DNA of 32,978 nt, from the NCBI GenBank assembly GCA_019307065.1, contig JAFDKH010000033.1, positions 1-32,978 on the forward strand, in the 5' to 3' direction. The position numbers were made by a program, and so were the translations under genes. A model generated the notes under the pieces. The model did not search any database. It was not told the origin of the DNA and worked only from the letters and a program-made list of their open reading frames with translations. Below are positions 8,127-16,449 of the stretch, piece after piece. Each line of letters starts with the position of its first letter. The first letter of the stretch is position 1. Source of the stretch: Deltaproteobacteria bacterium. GTDB taxonomy: Bacteria > Myxococcota > B64-G9.

Positions 8127-9686
8127 ATGAAAAAAGTCATTATAAAAACTGTCCTGACAATATTCAGCCTGGCCCTGCTGAGCGGTTGCGGTGGCCGCCG
8201 AGATGTGTACAACCAGGCCCTCGAGATTCTGGGGCCCTTTCCGGTCAGCGGCGGGTTGTGTTTTCTGAATCGCACCCTGAGTGAGATCGTCCGCCTGCGA
8301 GTAACCGAAGAAGACTCGCTGACAATCGATCGCAGCTACCTGCGCTACCATCCGCTGAAGATTGTCGAGGTCGACAACAACAGCCGCCTGGCTGTTTTGC
8401 ATGATGGTCGCGACCAGCCCGGGATCGCATTGCTGGATCCATCAACGCTTCGCGAGCAGGATTTTTTACCTTTGTCAGAACAGTTCGACAGCCTGGCCCT
8501 GGCGCCGACCAGTCGTTTCGGAGTGGCCTATTTTTCGGGTAGCAGTAGTAGCCCGCAGGGAATTCGCAACCTGAACCAAATCCAGATAGTTGATTTTTCC
8601 AGCCCGCGGGCCGATCCCCCGGTTGCCCTGGAAACCGGCGGGCTGAGTCCGCGCGGAATCGATTTCCTTCCAGCCGGGAGCGGTGATTTTGACGACATCG
8701 CCGTAGTTCGGGTCGACAACGGATTGGTCCTGATTGACATGCGTAGCCCGGCCCAAGAGCCCCTCTGGGTACGCTTCACTAATTCACCGGGCGGCTTGTC
8801 GGTGCCGGCCGAAGTGGTTTTCGGAACGTTTTATGCAGATGGCGGCTACATCTTTGTTCGGCTGCAGGGCGCCGACGATGTGCTTTCGATCAGGCTGACC
8901 CGCTCCGATGGCTTTCTACGACGCACGATCAACTTTCTGAACGTGCCGGCCGACAGCTACCCAACCGATCTAAGCGTGTTGGGTGACGGTCCGTTCAATG
9001 ACAAAGTCTTCGTCGTCTATGGAACCAGCCAGGGCAAGGCCGCCATCCTGGATGCCAATGCAATTCAAACCGATGAGAAGAATTTTACTTTTGGTTTGCC
9101 GGTAACCCAGAGTCGCTTGCTTATGGCCGACGATGGAATCAAGCGTTTCGTAGCCGTCTTCCAGCCAAACTCATCAAGTTCACGTGTGTACCTGGTTGAT
9201 CCTGAAACCGGCGATAGTCAGACTGTTTACCTTCAAGATAGGTTCGACCAGGTGTCCGGTCCCCAGGACGGGTCCTATCTGGTGGTCTTCCATCCCAGCC
9301 TGGGCGACACTCAGACACCCGGGATGCGCGTAATTCGCATGACCCGCCACCCGACGTCGGGCAAATACACTCATCGCATTGCAACCTATGCCTTGACCAA
9401 GGATATCTCCAGCTATGCCTTTACCGGCAACGGGATGAATATGCTGGCTTCGTTGCATAACGACACTGTTACCTTCGTGCTCGACCTGGATTCAGGCGAG
9501 TACCTGGCGATCGATCTGGACAAGCAGCCCCTGGCCACCGGCCTGATTCCCAAAACCAACTGGTCGTACTTTCATCACGCGCACCCTTTAGGGAGTGTCA
9601 CCTTCGTGCCACTCGATCATTTTAGTCGGGCCCGGGCCGTCATGCTGGAGGGTTTCGTGATGGAAGGTCTTCTGGATCCCAGATAG
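8127..9686 (+). CDS. Second beta-propeller-like lipoprotein
   Basis: A 519-residue exported lipoprotein of unknown function. The ATG at 8127 is chosen because GAGG lies 7 bases upstream and it begins a textbook lipoprotein signal ending LLSGC (Cys21); the frame extends upstream to 8013 but that would hide the signal. The mature part is a series of beta-rich repeats (RLAVLHDGRDQPGIALLDP, FDDIAVVRVDNGLVLIDM, KVFVVYGTSQGKAAILD, RVYLVDPETGD) consistent with a six- to eight-bladed propeller. It resembles its upstream neighbour in plan and length, so the two may be distant paralogues. No enzyme motif was found. The context suggests it works with the preceding lipoprotein and the following beta-barrel at the outer membrane. 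Confidence 0.73.
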   Translation: MKKVIIKTVLTIFSLALLSGCGGRRDVYNQALEILGPFPVSGGLCFLNRTLSEIVRLRVTEEDSLTIDRSYLRYHPLKIVEVDNNSRLAVLHDGRDQPGIALLDPSTLREQDFLPLSEQFDSLALAPTSRFGVAYFSGSSSSPQGIRNLNQIQIVDFSSPRADPPVALETGGLSPRGIDFLPAGSGDFDDIAVVRVDNGLVLIDMRSPAQEPLWVRFTNSPGGLSVPAEVVFGTFYADGGYIFVRLQGADDVLSIRLTRSDGFLRRTINFLNVPADSYPTDLSVLGDGPFNDKVFVVYGTSQGKAAILDANAIQTDEKNFTFGLPVTQSRLLMADDGIKRFVAVFQPNSSSSRVYLVDPETGDSQTVYLQDRFDQVSGPQDGSYLVVFHPSLGDTQTPGMRVIRMTRHPTSGKYTHRIATYALTKDISSYAFTGNGMNMLASLHNDTVTFVLDLDSGEYLAIDLDKQPLATGLIPKTNWSYFHHAHPLGSVTFVPLDHFSRARAVMLEGFVMEGLLDPR

Positions 9687-9697
9687 GGAGGTGACAA

Positions 9698-10402
9698 ATG
9701 AAACAGCTTTCAATAATTTTTTGCTTGGTCTGCCTGGTTGGTCCAACAGAGGTTCTTGCCAGAGACTATAGCGTGTCAGTCGGAGCAACCGGCCAGATTG
9801 CAGCCAGTCGAGATTTCGATCCTCTTTCAGATGATGATGAGTTTAGCCTGGCCCATGTCGAGGTCGGCATCGAGCTGGATGAAGTCTTGCCCGGGTTGAG
9901 CCTGGAAGTAGCTTGGGAGGCCGGTTCAGTTTCCAATCAGTTGTACGCCGGTCCTAACCCCTGGCTGTCGACCGAACTCGCCATACACGGCTTGATCTTG
10001 TCGGCTTCATATCGTTTGCCCCTGACAACCTGGCTGAACGGGACTGTCCGGCTGGGCGGTACTCTTGATTTTGCCCGCTTGCAGTTCACTCAAGACGATC
10101 AGATCTTGCTGTCCGACTGGTCGATGGCCAGGGTCGGAATTGTCGGGACCGCCGGAGTTGAGTTTTTACTCCCGCGTAATCTGTGGCGGACCTGGTTCGA
10201 CAAACCTAAAGGCGATCCTGATGAAGGCTTCACCATGGGGCTGCGCTTCGAATTAGGCTGGAGCTACCGGCAAGCTTTCGTTTTCGACCAGATGCGGCCA
10301 AGTGACACTGACAAACTCTCGATTGTCCGGTCAGACATGGATATTGGCGGTGTCCACATCGACGGCTTGCTCTTTAGAGTCGGCCTGGTTGCCGTATTCT
10401 AG
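9698..10402 (+). CDS. Putative outer-membrane beta-barrel protein
   Basis: A 234-residue protein with a Sec signal peptide (about residues 1-21, ending VLA before RDYSV). The mature sequence alternates short amphipathic strands and turns (HVEVGIELDEVLPGLSLEVAWEAG, LILSASYRL, GTVRLGGTLDFA, FTMGLRFELGWSYR) and ends LLFRVGLVAVF, with the C-terminal Phe typical of barrels inserted by the BAM complex. This suggests a small barrel of roughly 8-12 strands. GGGAGG precedes the ATG, 11 bases after the stop of the upstream lipoprotein. It is the last gene of the sigma-54 operon and is followed by a strong terminator. Function is unknown; it could anchor or export the two propeller lipoproteins. Confidence 0.7.
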   Translation: MKQLSIIFCLVCLVGPTEVLARDYSVSVGATGQIAASRDFDPLSDDDEFSLAHVEVGIELDEVLPGLSLEVAWEAGSVSNQLYAGPNPWLSTELAIHGLILSASYRLPLTTWLNGTVRLGGTLDFARLQFTQDDQILLSDWSMARVGIVGTAGVEFLLPRNLWRTWFDKPKGDPDEGFTMGLRFELGWSYRQAFVFDQMRPSDTDKLSIVRSDMDIGGVHIDGLLFRVGLVAVF

Positions 10403-10410
10403 AATGAAAC

Positions 10411-10442
10411 AAAAAAAGGACACCGTCGCCGGTGTCCCTTTT
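10411..10442. terminator. Bidirectional intrinsic terminator
   Basis: A perfect 8-bp stem, GGACACCG (10418-10425) and CGGTGTCC (10430-10437), closes a TCGC tetraloop. It is flanked by A7 on the left and CTTTT on the right. It ends the sigma-54 operon on the plus strand and, with a T7 tail, the pyrophosphatase gene on the minus strand. Confidence 0.93.
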
Positions 10443-10462
10443 GGCACTAATTTGCTTATCTG

Positions 10463-12682
10463 CTAGCCGAAGTGAATTGCATAGAGCATCGGCGCGATAA
10501 TCATGGCCACGACCGAGATTAACTTGATCAGGATGTTGAGCGACGGGCCGGATGTGTCTTTGAAAGGATCACCGACTGTATCGCCGGTGACTGTTGCCCT
10601 GGCTACTTCTTCGTAATCATCGCCCCACTTGGCGTGACCTTCGTCCTTGACCTGCTTCTTGGAGTTGTCCCAGGCCCCGCCGGCGTTCGACTGGAAGATG
10701 GCCATACAGACGCCCGAGATCAGGCAGCCGATCAGCAAGCCGCCCAGCATATTCGGCGAGATCAGACCGACTATTACCGGAACGCCGATTGCTAAGGCAC
10801 CCGGCACGACCATCTTCTTGATGGCTGCCCCGGTGGCGATGTCGACGCAGTGGGCGTATTGCGCTTTGCCGGTGGCCGCGTCGATTATCTTGCGCTCTTC
10901 TTCGTTGGGCTCGCGCTCTTCTGATTCGGCCTTCTGGGCGGCGATCAGGGCCGGCCGCAGTTCAGCGATGTCTTTGAACTGGCGCCGGACTTCCTTAATC
11001 ATGTCCTGGGCAGCCTGACCGACGGCTACCATCGCCATGGCCGAGAAGCGGAAAGGCAGCATGCAGCCGATTAGCATGCCGATTAGTGTGTACGGGTTGT
11101 TGGCCGAGATAACCACTTCGCCGTGCATCTTGGTCATGTAGGCACTGGTCATGGCCAGGGCGGTCAAGGCGGCCGAACCGATTGCGAAACCCTTGCCGAT
11201 AGCGGCGGTGGTGTTACCGACCGCGTCTAAGTGGTCGGTCCGGGCCCGCACATCGCGGCCCAGCTGGGCCATTTCGGCTATGCCGCCGGCGTTGTCGGCG
11301 ATTGGGCCGTAGGCATCGACGGCCAGCTGGATGCCGGTGGTGCAGAGCATGCCGACCGCGCTCATGGCAATGCCATACAGGCCGGCGTAATAATACGAGA
11401 CACCAATTGAGCCGCAGATCAGTAGAATAGGGATGGTGGTCGAATTCATCCCGACCGCCAGACCCTGAATGATTGTAGTCGCCGGGCCGGTCTTGGATGC
11501 CTCGACGATCGTGCCGACCGGTTTGCGGTTGGTGGCGGTATAGTATTCAGTGGTGACTCCTACCAGGGTTCCGGCAATCAGCCCGGCCGAGATGGCTACG
11601 GCCACGCCCCACCAGGAGAATCCGGCGGTCCGGCCGGTCAGTATATCGGTCACCCAGAAGGTTTCTTTGGGCAGCAAGAAGTACAGGGCGGCGGTGACCC
11701 CGACGATCATCAAGCCGGCCGCGGCAAAAGTGCCCATGTTCAAAGCCGTCTGAGGGTTACCGCCTTCTTTGGTGCGCACGAAAAGGGTTCCAATGATTGA
11801 CATGACGATGCCGATCATGGCCACTACCAGCGGCAGGTAGACTGCGTTCATGGCCATCTCGGGGGCGACTTCTTTCAAACCGGCGTACCAGGTCACGCCC
11901 AGAATCATCGATGAAATAATCGAGCCGACAAAGGACTCGAACAAGTCGGCGCCCATTCCGGCCACGTCGCCGACGTTGTCACCCACGTTATCAGCAATGG
12001 TGGCCGGGTTGAGCGGGTGATCTTCGGGAATTCCGGCTTCGACTTTACCCACCAGATCGGCGCCGACATCGGCGGCTTTGGTATAGATGCCGCCGCCCAC
12101 GCGGGCGAACAAGGCGATCGAAGAGGCGCCCAGCGAGTATCCGGCCAGGATGTTGAGCATCGACATCATAAGTTCGCTGTCGGTGATGTCTGGTTTGAAC
12201 AAAGAAGCACCTACCAGATCGAGCACAACAAACAGGCCCGCCAGCCCCAAGACTCCCAGGCCGACAACCGACAAGCCCATGACCGAACCGCCCGAAAAGG
12301 CCACCTGCAGAGCGGCATTCAAGCTCGACCGGGCGGCGGCGGCGGTGCGCACATTGGCCTTGGTGGCTACCTTCATACCGATATAGCCGGCCAGCGACGA
12401 ACAGAGCGCGCCGACCACGAAGGGTACTGCGATTAGCCAATGGCTGTCTTCCAGTCCGGCATTCGAAAAGCCCAAGAGAACCGCAATGGCAACCACAAAG
12501 ATCGCCAAGACCTTGTATTCACGAGCCAGAAAGGCCATCGCCCCGTCCGAAATCCAGGTTGCGATTTGCTTCATGTTGTCGGCCCCGGCATCCTGTTTGG
12601 ATACCCAGCTGGCTTTAATCAAGGCGTACAACAAGGCTGCTACCGCCGCAATGATCGGTGCGTAAAAGAACAGAAACTTCAT
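10463..12682 (-). CDS. hppA: Membrane-bound ion-pumping pyrophosphatase, K+-dependent type
   Basis: Multispanning inner-membrane pump (about 16 helices in the family) coupling pyrophosphate hydrolysis to H+ or Na+ export. The 739-residue length and the signatures [20 protein letters not shown] and [16 protein letters not shown], together with [16 protein letters not shown] and the C-terminal [15 protein letters not shown] and [15 protein letters not shown], are diagnostic, and all acidic pyrophosphate/Mg sites appear intact. [16 protein letters not shown] has Ala where K+-independent enzymes have Lys, so a K+-stimulated enzyme is expected. Whether it moves H+ or Na+ cannot be settled from motifs alone. 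An AGGGAGA site lies just upstream of the ATG. A candidate promoter with an overlapping inverted repeat is seen about 95 bases upstream. Single-gene unit ending at the bidirectional terminator. Confidence 0.97.
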   Translation of the reverse strand: MKFLFFYAPIIAAVAALLYALIKASWVSKQDAGADNMKQIATWISDGAMAFLAREYKVLAIFVVAIAVLLGFSNAGLEDSHWLIAVPFVVGALCSSLAGYIGMKVATKANVRTAAAARSSLNAALQVAFSGGSVMGLSVVGLGVLGLAGLFVVLDLVGASLFKPDITDSELMMSMLNILAGYSLGASSIALFARVGGGIYTKAADVGADLVGKVEAGIPEDHPLNPATIADNVGDNVGDVAGMGADLFESFVGSIISSMILGVTWYAGLKEVAPEMAMNAVYLPLVVAMIGIVMSIIGTLFVRTKEGGNPQTALNMGTFAAAGLMIVGVTAALYFLLPKETFWVTDILTGRTAGFSWWGVAVAISAGLIAGTLVGVTTEYYTATNRKPVGTIVEASKTGPATTIIQGLAVGMNSTTIPILLICGSIGVSYYYAGLYGIAMSAVGMLCTTGIQLAVDAYGPIADNAGGIAEMAQLGRDVRARTDHLDAVGNTTAAIGKGFAIGSAALTALAMTSAYMTKMHGEVVISANNPYTLIGMLIGCMLPFRFSAMAMVAVGQAAQDMIKEVRRQFKDIAELRPALIAAQKAESEEREPNEEERKIIDAATGKAQYAHCVDIATGAAIKKMVVPGALAIGVPVIVGLISPNMLGGLLIGCLISGVCMAIFQSNAGGAWDNSKKQVKDEGHAKWGDDYEEVARATVTGDTVGDPFKDTSGPSLNILIKLISVVAMIIAPMLYAIHFG

Positions 12683-12772
12683 GATCTTCTCCCTTCATAT
12701 TCAGTAGATCGTTCAGTAGAAAGCTGTGAAATAAAGTAGAAATATGTGCGTTGAAAATTCCTATTCATTTGG

Positions 12773-12793
12773 CTGGTTGCTATAGCAAACCAG
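12773..12793. promoter_or_regulatory. Inverted repeat, possible operator before hppA
   Basis: CTGGTT and AACCAG flank the self-complementary GCTATAGC, with one extra A on one side, giving a 21-bp near-perfect palindrome. It overlaps the -10 box of the candidate hppA promoter, a position where a bound repressor would block transcription. The regulator is unknown. Confidence 0.45.
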
Positions 12794-12807
12794 TCGGGTC
12801 TTAGCAA
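12779..12807 (-). promoter_or_regulatory. Candidate sigma-70 promoter of hppA
   Basis: On the minus strand TTGCTA (12807-12802), 17 bases, then TATAGC (12784-12779): each box matches 4 of 6 consensus positions at optimal spacing. Transcription would start near 12772, leaving a leader of about 90 bases. Confidence 0.4.
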
Positions 12808-12957
12808 GTACTATTGACTCTGGTGTCGACTGAGCCTGAGTGTTGCCAGGCAAAGTTCTATTGCTCTGAAATCATAGGAAAAATTTATACAGCCCCAGCG
12901 GGTTGATCCTAGGATTTCTCCCTTGACCCCAACTGGCAGGCAGGCTAGACAACACAA

Positions 12958-14307
12958 GTGGACAAAAATTGGCTTTTTCTATTTTTGCAATCATGCATAC
13001 GGGCCTTCGATAATGAAGACGCTTTCGTCCGTCTAGAGAATTTCAAGAACGAAAACCCCGACTTCTCATCAGATGGCATGATTCGGCGTTGGGTAGAACA
13101 CCGCATGCGTCAGACTGGTGTAGTCTATGGGACGCCACTGGCATCAGAAGAGACAATCGCGCATCATACTGCCAAGGGGTACGCTCAACGCCGGGCCGTT
13201 TTCCTGGCGCTTATTAAAATCGAAGCCGATCTGGCCATGGAAATAGGTTGCGCGGTTTCTCACTGCACCAGCGGCTTGATCCGGCTGAGCGAGCTGCTGA
13301 TTTGTTTTGCCGTGTTGCGTCATGAATTCAAGCTGGCTCACAGACTGCATGACCTGATTCCCTCGATCGCCCAGGATGGCGAACCCGATAAGGCCCTGCT
13401 CAAGCTGTCAAAGCAAGTTGAAAAGCACCTCAGTCACCAGGCATACATGTCTGGCAATCCTTTATTGGGGTTGCCGATCCACAACAGTTTCAATTATGTC
13501 GACGCCAAGACGCTTGGTCGCATTGCGGTGTCTTACTTCGAGAACGGCATGGACGAAGCGGCTTTCGGGCGAGTTCTCGACTATCGCGATCGCGAACGAG
13601 AATTGTTGTTGCGGGCCATGATCGGATTGACTCAGGCAGATCGTTCGCTGGGGGTCGGGTCCCGGCGAGTAGTCGCCAAGCAGATTAAATCTTCGCATTT
13701 GCCGCGCAAGGTCAGAAAAACACTCTTGCGGGCCCTGAAAGAACCGATCGAGCCGCTGGCTGTTGCGGCCGTTGTCGAAGACGATCGCACCCGTGATTTT
13801 TTACTCGAGCAGGTTATTTTGGGCGCCATGCTCGACGGATATTTCTCTGAAAAGGAATCAATCTATATCGGTGACCTGGCCGGCTGGTTGCGAGTGTCCC
13901 CCGAAAGCTTGGCACTCCTGGAGACACAGGTAGTCGAGTTCTACGAACAGCACAAAGCCTACCTGGATATGTTTACAGTCGGTACGGCCGTACGCTCCTA
14001 CCGCCAGCGCATGGCCGATCAGTTGCAGAAAGCCATTTCAGAGAACCTGGGTATGATCGTCGGCAACATCAAAGACACCAAGGAGCTAACCGAGCTGCTC
14101 TACCGGGCCAGCCTGGGCGAAAGACTTTCCAAGGAAGAACGAAAAAAAATGGGAAGTCAGCTGGTCAATATTTTGCGCACTATCCCGTCCCTGGCAATTT
14201 TTTCGTTGCCCGGCGGGGCGCTCTTGTTGCCCCTGGTTTACAAATTCTTACCCGATGGGTTGAAGCCCAAAGCTTTCGCAAAAGCGAAAAGAAAAAATAT
14301 TATATAG
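12958..14307 (+). CDS. TerB-like plus LETM1-like domain protein
   Basis: A 449-residue protein of unknown role in bacteria. Residues 1-260 are largely alpha-helical without a motif I recognise. Residues about 274-345 (RDFLLEQVILGAMLDGYFSEKE ... LAGWLRVSP) look like a TerB/DjlA-type helical domain, including the acidic D-G-x-x-S-x-x-E turn. Residues about 385-440 (LSKEERKKMGSQLVNILRTI, then PSLAIFSLPGGALLLPL) closely resemble the core of LETM1-type proteins, the family of mitochondrial inner-membrane ion-homeostasis factors. The last stretch is hydrophobic enough for one membrane segment. The GTG at 12958 is the first start after an in-frame TAG at 12946; no good ribosome site is visible, so a later start such as the ATG near 13078 is possible. 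The gene stands alone, with its stop 3 bases from the convergent AMMECR1 gene. Confidence 0.72.
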   Translation: MDKNWLFLFLQSCIRAFDNEDAFVRLENFKNENPDFSSDGMIRRWVEHRMRQTGVVYGTPLASEETIAHHTAKGYAQRRAVFLALIKIEADLAMEIGCAVSHCTSGLIRLSELLICFAVLRHEFKLAHRLHDLIPSIAQDGEPDKALLKLSKQVEKHLSHQAYMSGNPLLGLPIHNSFNYVDAKTLGRIAVSYFENGMDEAAFGRVLDYRDRERELLLRAMIGLTQADRSLGVGSRRVVAKQIKSSHLPRKVRKTLLRALKEPIEPLAVAAVVEDDRTRDFLLEQVILGAMLDGYFSEKESIYIGDLAGWLRVSPESLALLETQVVEFYEQHKAYLDMFTVGTAVRSYRQRMADQLQKAISENLGMIVGNIKDTKELTELLYRASLGERLSKEERKKMGSQLVNILRTIPSLAIFSLPGGALLLPLVYKFLPDGLKPKAFAKAKRKNII

Positions 14308-14310
14308 GGT

Positions 14311-14868
14311 CTAGTTTTTTTCGCCAAATACCTGGGCTTCGAAAATTTCGATCTTGGTTTCTTTTTCTTTCCAGGCATTCGAAGGCAGGCCGGCTTTAGC
14401 GCAGGTGTGTTCGAGAAAAGTGTCGCGGTCCCAGCCGTATTCGGTGGCTACCTGCGGCAATAAAACGCCGCTATAGAACCCTTTAGTTATGTAGATGCCA
14501 TGTCGTCCGACTTCGATTTCGGACACGTCTGTAATTTCTTTCAGGGGAGACAATACAGAAATCTCAATATCGACGTCCTTGAGTTCTTCGGGTGTTATGG
14601 CTGAAAAACGCGGGTCGCGCTGGGAGGCCGAGACGGCCATCTCTTGAACGGTATTAACCAGTGGGCGCTGACTGACGAAAGTACCGATGCAGCCCCTTAA
14701 ATTGCCGTGCATATGCAATGAGACGAAAGCCCCGCAAGCTTCGGCTAGATTGCCCTCGACTGTATGACAGTCTTCCACTTTGCCGTGCTGTAATTTGTGG
14801 CTGATGGTTTCGCGGGCCAGCTCGAGTAACTGCTGCTTCTCTTCGTCGGTCAGCTTTGTTTCGGCCAT
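14311..14868 (-). CDS. amrA: AMMECR1-domain protein (AmmeMemoRadiSam system protein A)
   Basis: A 185-residue cytoplasmic protein covering the whole AMMECR1 domain. The hallmark LRGCIGTF motif is present, preceded by GAFVSLHMHGN and followed by AVSASQRDPRFSAITPEEL and VLLPQVATEYGWDRDTFLEHTCAKAGLP, all conserved in the family. In many genomes this protein is encoded with a Memo-like protein and a radical-SAM protein; neither is next to it here. The reaction is not established. GAGAGG inside the end of the upstream Nudix gene serves as its ribosome site and 2 bases separate stop from start, so the two are translationally coupled. Assignment to the family is firm, function is not. Confidence 0.93.
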   Translation of the reverse strand: MAETKLTDEEKQQLLELARETISHKLQHGKVEDCHTVEGNLAEACGAFVSLHMHGNLRGCIGTFVSQRPLVNTVQEMAVSASQRDPRFSAITPEELKDVDIEISVLSPLKEITDVSEIEVGRHGIYITKGFYSGVLLPQVATEYGWDRDTFLEHTCAKAGLPSNAWKEKETKIEIFEAQVFGEKN

Positions 14869-14870
14869 GA

Positions 14871-15314
14871 TTATTCCTCTCGGGGCAAAGTGAAGCGGCC
14901 CTTGCGGCCGGTTTCTTTGTAACTCAAGTAGTCTGCGATGATTTGCCGGTGATCGAAAGCCATCTCGTCCGGCAAGCTATGCGGATCGAAAATGGCTGTT
15001 TCTGCGGCATCGTCGGCTGCCCGGGGTTGGCCCGGGGCCCTGGCGATGAAGACGACGCTCAGAGTGTGTTGGCGCGGATCGCGCTCGGGTGAACTGTAGG
15101 TGTGAAATTGCTCGATCAGGTCAATCTTCAAACAGGTTTCTTCCAGGGCCTCGCGGACTGCAGCCTGCTCGACTGATTCACCGTAGTCGACGAAACCACC
15201 CGGCAGAGCCCAGCCGGGCGGTGGGTTCTTGCGTTTGATCAATACGATTTTTCCGTTTTCGAGTTCGATGATGACATCGACGGTCGGATAGGGATTTCGC
15301 GGGTTATTGCTCAT
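14871..15314 (-). CDS. Nudix hydrolase
   Basis: A 147-residue hydrolase of nucleoside diphosphates linked to another moiety; the exact substrate is not predictable. The Nudix box is [20 protein letters not shown], matching G-x5-E-x7-R-E-U-x-E-E with all metal-binding Glu present; the usual Gly a few residues later is Cys (ETCLKI). The early part [25 protein letters not shown] and the overall length resemble ADP-ribose/NADH-type Nudix enzymes. ATG at 15314 has only a weak ribosome site. It heads a two-gene unit with the AMMECR1 protein and diverges from the GNAT gene across 61 bases that must hold both promoters. Confidence 0.92.
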   Translation of the reverse strand: MSNNPRNPYPTVDVIIELENGKIVLIKRKNPPPGWALPGGFVDYGESVEQAAVREALEETCLKIDLIEQFHTYSSPERDPRQHTLSVVFIARAPGQPRAADDAAETAIFDPHSLPDEMAFDHRQIIADYLSYKETGRKGRFTLPREE

Positions 15315-15375
15315 AGATCACGAATACCAGAACGAATGCTTCTAGGTCAACGCCCAAACATGATATGAAGATCGC

Positions 15376-16437
15376 ATGGCTCCGATCGAATATCGGGATT
15401 TTGATGGAAATGTCGAGGCCCTCGGGGCCATGGCGGCTGACTCTTGGAACGAAGAATACGGAATCAATACCTGGCCGGATCTGTACCGGCCGGACCTGGC
15501 CCGGCATTTCTTTAGTTGTGTGGATGACCCGCGCTATCTGGTTGGGGCCTATGACGGTATCAAGCTGGTGGCTTTCATCGCCAATCTTCCCCGGACTTAC
15601 CGCTTCCAGGGCCAGCGATACAAAGGCGCCCTATCATGCATGTTGGTCGGTCACAAAGAATACCGGCGCCAGGGTATCATCATAAAGATGATCAAGGAAT
15701 GCTTGCTGCGTAACGAGGATCTCGGTTGCGACTTCACTTTACTGACACTCGAGAAGAAACATCGCTCGGCATTTATTTTCGACAAGCACCTCAAGCCCAA
15801 CCATCGGATCGAACTGATCAAGACATTGCACCCGGTTACTCGACCGATTGACCTTGCCAAGGTGACCCAGGCCGAGAGGCTGAAGCGCTATGAAATTGCG
15901 GCGATTAAGCTTTTCGGAGCCCACCGGCCGATAGGCAGCCCGAAAGTGCCCGGTAGCGTCAGGCCATATCAAAGAAAGGACCTGGGTCAGATCCTCGAGC
16001 TCACCGGCAGGTATTCAGATGAGAAATGCTTGGTTCGCATTTTCGATGAGAAAACTCTTTCCGATCAGCTCGACACTGCCGGTGTTACCACAACCGTAGT
16101 CTACGAACGAGATGGACGCATCGGAGGATTTCTCAACTTTACCTACAACGACCTGGTCGGACTGCGCGGCAGACAGCGTTGGGCCTGGCTTGACTTTCTA
16201 TATTGGGAAGGACTCAAGTATAAAGAAAAGAAGGCCCTGCTGGCCGAACTAGAAAAAATCTCCAGAGCAGCTGGTTGCATTGGAATTCTCGAATGGAACA
16301 AGGGCTATTACGCTAACGGACCACTCTACAGATCGAGATTCATATTCTATCCCCGCTACATCGATCTGAATGCCTGGATTTTCAATCCTAATCTTTCATT
16401 CAAAGGCATGAAAAGTATTTTTGAACAACAGATCTGA
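15376..16437 (+). CDS. GNAT-like N-acyltransferase, possibly tandem
   Basis: A 353-residue protein with an N-terminal GNAT domain (about residues 1-150). YKGALSCMLVGHKEYRRQGI contains the beta4 strand and the R-R-Q-G-I variant of the acetyl-CoA pyrophosphate loop (Q/R-x-x-G-x-G/A), followed by helix IIKMIKECLL. The C-terminal half (about 195-340: VRPYQRKDLGQILELTGRY, VVYERDGRIGGFLNFTYNDL, WAWLDFLYWEG) has the strand order of a second, motif-poor GNAT fold, so a tandem GNAT protein is likely. The acceptor substrate is unknown. Ribosome site is weak. Transcribed divergently from the Nudix pair; its stop lies 12 bases from the convergent GH31 gene. Confidence 0.72.
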   Translation: MAPIEYRDFDGNVEALGAMAADSWNEEYGINTWPDLYRPDLARHFFSCVDDPRYLVGAYDGIKLVAFIANLPRTYRFQGQRYKGALSCMLVGHKEYRRQGIIIKMIKECLLRNEDLGCDFTLLTLEKKHRSAFIFDKHLKPNHRIELIKTLHPVTRPIDLAKVTQAERLKRYEIAAIKLFGAHRPIGSPKVPGSVRPYQRKDLGQILELTGRYSDEKCLVRIFDEKTLSDQLDTAGVTTTVVYERDGRIGGFLNFTYNDLVGLRGRQRWAWLDFLYWEGLKYKEKKALLAELEKISRAAGCIGILEWNKGYYANGPLYRSRFIFYPRYIDLNAWIFNPNLSFKGMKSIFEQQI

Positions 16438-16449
16438 AGCAGGCCCAGT

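Noticed and set aside
12849-12864. GG...TTGC pattern resembling a second sigma-54 promoter before the LETM1-like gene
   Set aside because: Spacing between GG and GC is 12 bases instead of the required 10, and the -24 box does not match TGGCAC.
14274-14290. TTTCGC/GCGAAA hairpin near the end of the LETM1-like gene as terminator
   Set aside because: Only 6 bp, low GC, inside the coding end and without a T-run on the plus strand.
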